Below, piece by piece: positions 60,480-64,000 of a DNA stretch of 64,000 nucleotides (its first letter is position 1; every line of letters begins with the position of its first letter). A program made the position numbers and the translations under genes. The DNA lies in assembly GCA_900757185.1 (NCBI GenBank), contig CAAEMX010000008.1:1-64000 (forward strand), read 5' to 3'. Under the pieces are notes generated by a model. That model saw only the letters and a program-made list of their open reading frames with translations, did no database searches and was not told the DNA's origin. This DNA is from an uncultured Collinsella sp. Its GTDB lineage: Bacteria; Actinomycetota; Coriobacteriia; Coriobacteriales; Coriobacteriaceae.

Positions 60480-61499
60480 CTACTCGACCGTTACAGTGAT
60501 GTTCTCCCGATGCGCGCGGATGACGTCCCAGCTAAAGTGCTCGACCAGCTGCTCGGCGGTACGCGGCGTGGTGTCCGGCGCGATGCCTGTTTGCCCGGCG
60601 AGCCATCCCAACAGTGCCTCGGGTGTGCCAAAGCGGGTGCGGAGCTCGCCCAGGTCCAGATCGCAATCGCGCTTGGAAAGGCGGCGGCCGTCCGGCGACA
60701 TGAGCAGCGGAATGTGCGCGTAGCGCGGTGTGGGCAGTCCCAGCAGATGTTGCAGATAGATCTGGCGCGTCGTGGAACCAAGCAGGTCGCATCCGCGTAC
60801 GATCTCGGTGACGCCCATGGCAGCGTCGTCGACCACCACGGCCAGCTGATAGGCAAACACGCCGTCGCTGCGGCGCACCAAAAAGTCGCCGCACTCGGTG
60901 GCGAGTGCCTCGCATTGGGCGCCGTACGTGCGGTCCACGAATTCGATCACGTCGCCGGCGAGGTCGTCGACGTCGGGCACACGCAGACGCGTGGCCGGAG
61001 CGCGCAGGATGCTGCGGCGGGCAACCTCCTCGGCAGAAAGGCCTCGGCAGGCGCCGCGGTAGATGGGCGTGCCGTCGCTCGCGTGCGGCGCGCTTGCGGT
61101 GTGGAGCTCGGCGCGCGTGCAAAAGCAGGGATAGGTGAGGCCGGCGTCTTGCAGCTGGTGCAGGGCGTCCTCGTACAAGTCCAGGCGATCGTGCTGGTAG
61201 TAGGGGCCTTCGTCCCACTCAAGCCCCAGCCAGGCTAGGTCGTCAATCAATTGGGCGGCAAGTTCCGGGCGCTTGCAGCGATCGTCCAGGTCCTCGATGC
61301 GCAACACGATGCTGCCGCCCTGGCTGCGGGCCGAAAGCCACGCGCACAGGCAGCTGAACACGTTGCCCAGGTGCATGCGGCCCGAGGGCGACGGGGCAAA
61401 GCGGCCCACGACCGGCGCGAGGGCGGGGGCGAGCTTGCTGTTGGGCGCCGTCGACATGGCCACGGCGGGTGTTGCTATGTTGCATGCGTTGATATCCAT
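60480..61499 (-). CDS. gluQ: Glutamyl-Q tRNA(Asp) synthetase
   Basis: A truncated GluRS paralogue of 339 residues that attaches glutamate to queuosine in tRNA-Asp. The HIGH-type motif is APSPSGRMHLGNVFS, the KMSKS-type is GRRLSKRDCDLDL, and the zinc-like region contains CFCTRAELH. It lacks the anticodon-binding domain of GluRS. The first 25 residues are poorly conserved; the start could be at the ATG at 61457, as neither has a clear ribosome site. It converges on the phosphoesterase operon. Confidence 0.92.
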   Translation of the reverse strand: MDINACNIATPAVAMSTAPNSKLAPALAPVVGRFAPSPSGRMHLGNVFSCLCAWLSARSQGGSIVLRIEDLDDRCKRPELAAQLIDDLAWLGLEWDEGPYYQHDRLDLYEDALHQLQDAGLTYPCFCTRAELHTASAPHASDGTPIYRGACRGLSAEEVARRSILRAPATRLRVPDVDDLAGDVIEFVDRTYGAQCEALATECGDFLVRRSDGVFAYQLAVVVDDAAMGVTEIVRGCDLLGSTTRQIYLQHLLGLPTPRYAHIPLLMSPDGRRLSKRDCDLDLGELRTRFGTPEALLGWLAGQTGIAPDTTPRTAEQLVEHFSWDVIRAHRENITVTVE

Positions 61500-61642
61500 G
61501 CGGACGAGTATAGCGCGGGGTGAGGTGAGGGGGCGTCGTCGATGCTCGCGAGTTGCCGAGGCTGCGTGTTGTGCGCGGCGGGCACCGACTGAACACCTCG
61601 ATTACCGCCCCAAGCTCAGCCCCTTCAACCCCTCAAACGACA

Positions 61643-61678
61643 GAAACCCCGGCAGCTCTTCGCAACTGCCGGGGTTTC
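61643..61678. repeat. Perfect 13-bp hairpin in a long gene-free gap
   Basis: GAAACCCCGGCAG (61643-61655) and its inverse (61666-61678) enclose a 10-nt loop. No strong T tract. It lies in the 514-bp gap upstream of gluQ and DUF2207, where I find no gene. Confidence 0.55.
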
Positions 61679-61869
61679 CGCGGAAAAGGGGGACATGATC
61701 CTCAAGCGAACGGCAAAGGGGCAAACCGTTTTCGCTCAACTGCTTTATGCCCCTCGCTCGCCGGCTTAATCGGCTCACGCCGCGCCCACACAAAGCCGCT
61801 ACACCTGTGACGGAGCTATGAAGTGGTATCTATGCCGGAGCGGGCTATGCCAAGGAGTGTCCCAGATTG

Positions 61870-61900
61870 CCGGCAGATAAGGAACGTCCCCAGGTGCCGG
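61870..61900. repeat. Small hairpin element, GGGGACGTTC core, reverse orientation
   Basis: CCGGCA (61870-61875) and TGCCGG (61895-61900) close a loop with AAGGAACGTCCCC, the reverse complement of the core at 12370-12382. Stem sequences differ between the two copies. Confidence 0.6.
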
Positions 61901-62013
61901 TCGCGGGCGTGACTTTCGTCCCGTTTAATACTCCGCTGACCTAGATGTTCGTCACATGAACCCGCAAACGTGGGACAATGACGCTACTGGTATCACAGAC
62001 AAAGGATGTGCCT

Positions 62014-63960
62014 ATGAACGCCCCCGTTGCCAAGACCTGTCGGCAGCGCTGCCCGTTTGCGCGATTTGCTTACATTTGCGCGCTCGTCGCGTGCGCGCTG
62101 CTGCTGCTACCCGCCGTTGCACGTGCCGACGGGTATTCCATGACCCAAACCTACATCAGTGCCACGGTCGAGGCCGATGGATCGCTGACCGTTGTCGAGG
62201 GACGCCAGTTTGATTTCGACGACGACATCAACGGCGTGTTTTGGGAGATCAATACGGGCACCAACCAGCAGGGCGGCACGGCGGGCGTTGACGTGCTGAG
62301 TGTCGAGGAAGAGGACACCGCGTTTAACAAAGTCGATAGCGCGAACAAGGGCGACTCTGGCGTCTACACGGTTGAGCAGACCGGTGACGGCGTAAGGATT
62401 AAGGTGTTCAGCCCCCACGAGAGCGGCGACAGCGCGATCTATTACGTGAGCTACACCATGACCGGTGCGGTTATGAACTGGGCCGATACCGCCGAGCTCT
62501 ACTGGAAGTTCGTGGGCGACGGCTGGTCTGCGGATTCCGATGACGTCGAGATGGAAGTGTGCTTCGCAAATGCCGCTGCCGGGACGGCGGCCGTCAAGGG
62601 CGATAACTTCCGCGCATGGGGCCATGGTCCGCTGACGGGCGACGTGTCGCTCGATGAGGACGAGCCCATGGTCACCTATACCATTCCCTGCGTGCACCAG
62701 GGCGAATTCGCCGAGGCACGCATCGCCTTCCCCAGCGACTGGGTGCCGCAGCTTGCCGCCTCGGGCGAAGAGCGCATGTCAACGATCCTGAGCGAAGAGA
62801 AGGAATGGGCCGACGAAGCTAACGCCCGCCGTGAGCACGCGCGTGCGGTTGCCAGCGCGATTGCCGTGGTGTGTGTTGTTGTGGCGGTTGCCTATACCGG
62901 TGTGATCGTGATGCTCAAGCTACGCAGGCCCAAGCCCAAGCCGCTCTTCCAAGACGAGTACTTCCGCGATGTGCCCTCCGCCGACCATCCCGCGGTGCTT
63001 GCAGCTCTTATGAGCTGGAATAACGTGCCCGATCAGGCATATATCGCCACTCTGATGAAGCTGACCGACGACCGCGTGATCAAGCTGGAAGAAGCGACCG
63101 AGGCCAAGAAGAAGGGTCTGCTCCGTCGCGAAAAAGAGGAGCAGACGTATCGCATCACGGTGACCGACGAGGCCTGGAAGGCTGCCAAGAAGGATGGCAT
63201 CGATCGCGATGTGCTCAAGGTCTTCTTCGCCGGCGTTAAGCCCGATAAGGACGGAGTCCGTTCGCGCACGTTTAGCGAGCTGGAGGAGTACGCTAGCGAG
63301 CGCACCACATCTGTTGGCGACAAGCTCGAGGACTATCAGAGCACGGTTAAGGGCAAGCTGGAGGCGCGCGAGCTTATCGCATCGGATGGCACCATCGCGA
63401 TGGTGGCCGGCCTGGTTCTCGGTATCATCATCGTCTTTGGCATTCTGGGCTCTCTGATCTATACCGACTTTGCGGATGCCAATGTCGGTGCCGCTATGAT
63501 CTCGATCCCCGTCACGATCGTGGGCTTTGCCCTGAGCTGCACTTTCCGCCGTTACACGCCGGAGGGCGCCGAGGTGGCGGCTCGCTGCAAGGCGCTCAAG
63601 CATTGGCTCGAGGACTTTACGCGTCTGAAGGAGGCCGTCCCCAGCGACCTGATCTTGTGGAACAAGCTGCTGGTGATGGGCGTCGCCCTGGGCGTTTCGA
63701 AAGAAGTGCTGCGACAGCTGGCCGAGGCCGTGCCTGCGGACCTGCGCAACAGTGACGATTTCTACGACAACTACCCCTGCTACTGGTGGTATTACCATCA
63801 CTACGGCAACGAGTCCCCGCTCGATTCGTTCAACGATGTGTACCACGAGACCATCCGCGAGCTGGCTTCGAGTTCCGATAGCTCGAGCGGCGGCAGCGGT
63901 GGCGGCTTTTCCGGTGGCGGCGGTGGCGGCGTCGGCGGAGGCGGCGGCGGAACGTTCTAA
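62014..63960 (+). CDS. DUF2207-family membrane protein
   Basis: A 648-residue membrane protein. A signal peptide (FAYICALVACALLLLPAVARA) is followed by an extracytoplasmic DUF2207 domain (TVEADGSLTVVEGRQFDFD, then VFWEINTG). A membrane helix near 300 leads to a cytoplasmic region, two further helices near 475-525, and a C-terminus rich in Ser and Gly that ends GGGGGGTF. This layout is typical of DUF2207 proteins, whose function is unknown. AAAGGA precedes ATG 62014; an in-frame codon 36 nt earlier is less likely. Confidence 0.9.
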   Translation: MNAPVAKTCRQRCPFARFAYICALVACALLLLPAVARADGYSMTQTYISATVEADGSLTVVEGRQFDFDDDINGVFWEINTGTNQQGGTAGVDVLSVEEEDTAFNKVDSANKGDSGVYTVEQTGDGVRIKVFSPHESGDSAIYYVSYTMTGAVMNWADTAELYWKFVGDGWSADSDDVEMEVCFANAAAGTAAVKGDNFRAWGHGPLTGDVSLDEDEPMVTYTIPCVHQGEFAEARIAFPSDWVPQLAASGEERMSTILSEEKEWADEANARREHARAVASAIAVVCVVVAVAYTGVIVMLKLRRPKPKPLFQDEYFRDVPSADHPAVLAALMSWNNVPDQAYIATLMKLTDDRVIKLEEATEAKKKGLLRREKEEQTYRITVTDEAWKAAKKDGIDRDVLKVFFAGVKPDKDGVRSRTFSELEEYASERTTSVGDKLEDYQSTVKGKLEARELIASDGTIAMVAGLVLGIIIVFGILGSLIYTDFADANVGAAMISIPVTIVGFALSCTFRRYTPEGAEVAARCKALKHWLEDFTRLKEAVPSDLILWNKLLVMGVALGVSKEVLRQLAEAVPADLRNSDDFYDNYPCYWWYYHHYGNESPLDSFNDVYHETIRELASSSDSSSGGSGGGFSGGGGGGVGGGGGGTF

Positions 63961-64000
63961 CGGTCGTAAATTATGGGATGGGCTTTTCTCGACAGCCGTC

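Overview
The window looks like chromosome of a gut Coriobacteriia bacterium, most probably Collinsella. It is GC-rich, with short spacers and strong AGGAGG ribosome sites. It has a fused hisZ-hisG, mannose-family PTS genes, a sortase-type surface protein with an MPATG anchor, and Coriobacteriia-type intergenic repeats. The genus is inferred from gene content; no rRNA is present.

Layout. 1-3.9 kb: the end of a SIS-domain sugar-phosphate enzyme, a complete mannose-family PTS (IIA, IIB, IIC, IID) and a FrlC-like epimerase, together suggesting uptake and breakdown of an Amadori product such as fructoselysine. 4.0-13.3 kb: a histidine operon (hisZG-D-C-B-H-A-F-I-small gene-E) with a PHP histidinol phosphatase converging on it, so the pathway from PRPP to histidinol is complete. 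13.4-25.1 kb: housekeeping genes, including a fused CydDC-like ABC exporter coupled to a YgbA-like gene, an orphan LarC C-terminal domain, YfcE, MazG, enolase, a DivIC/FtsB-like protein, Ppx/GppA, a DUF4143 ATPase and tRNA-Leu(UAA). 25.1-29.5 kb: a small membrane protein, an orphan galactitol-type IIB, a VOC protein, a two-component system and a UBA-like membrane protein. Two copies of a 180-188 nt rod-like hairpin element bracket the last group.

30-53.5 kb is an accessory island. It holds an AbiE toxin-antitoxin pair, an EcoRV-like restriction-modification pair, an HNH nuclease, and a WYL regulator overlapping a 1,541-residue SF1 helicase that carries a C-terminal HEPN-like RxxxxH motif. Interleaved with these is an unfamiliar set: a VirD4/TraG-like ATPase without membrane segments, a ClpP-like protease with an intact triad, a ClpX-like AAA+ unfoldase that keeps a ClpP-docking-type VGF loop, several unknown soluble and membrane proteins, and two large proteins that look like catalytically dead type I methylases fused to HsdS-like recognition domains. 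I saw no integrase, relaxase or VirB4, so this is not a recognisable conjugative element. The best candidate for an undescribed system is the Clp/VirD4/dead-methylase set; the helicase-HEPN protein is second.

53.5-64 kb: a large Ala-rich coiled-coil surface protein with a CAP domain, small membrane or exported proteins, three consecutive metallophosphoesterases, glutamyl-Q tRNA(Asp) synthetase and a DUF2207 membrane protein. A recurring theme is intergenic hairpins whose loop cores are conserved while their stems change sequence yet stay self-complementary.
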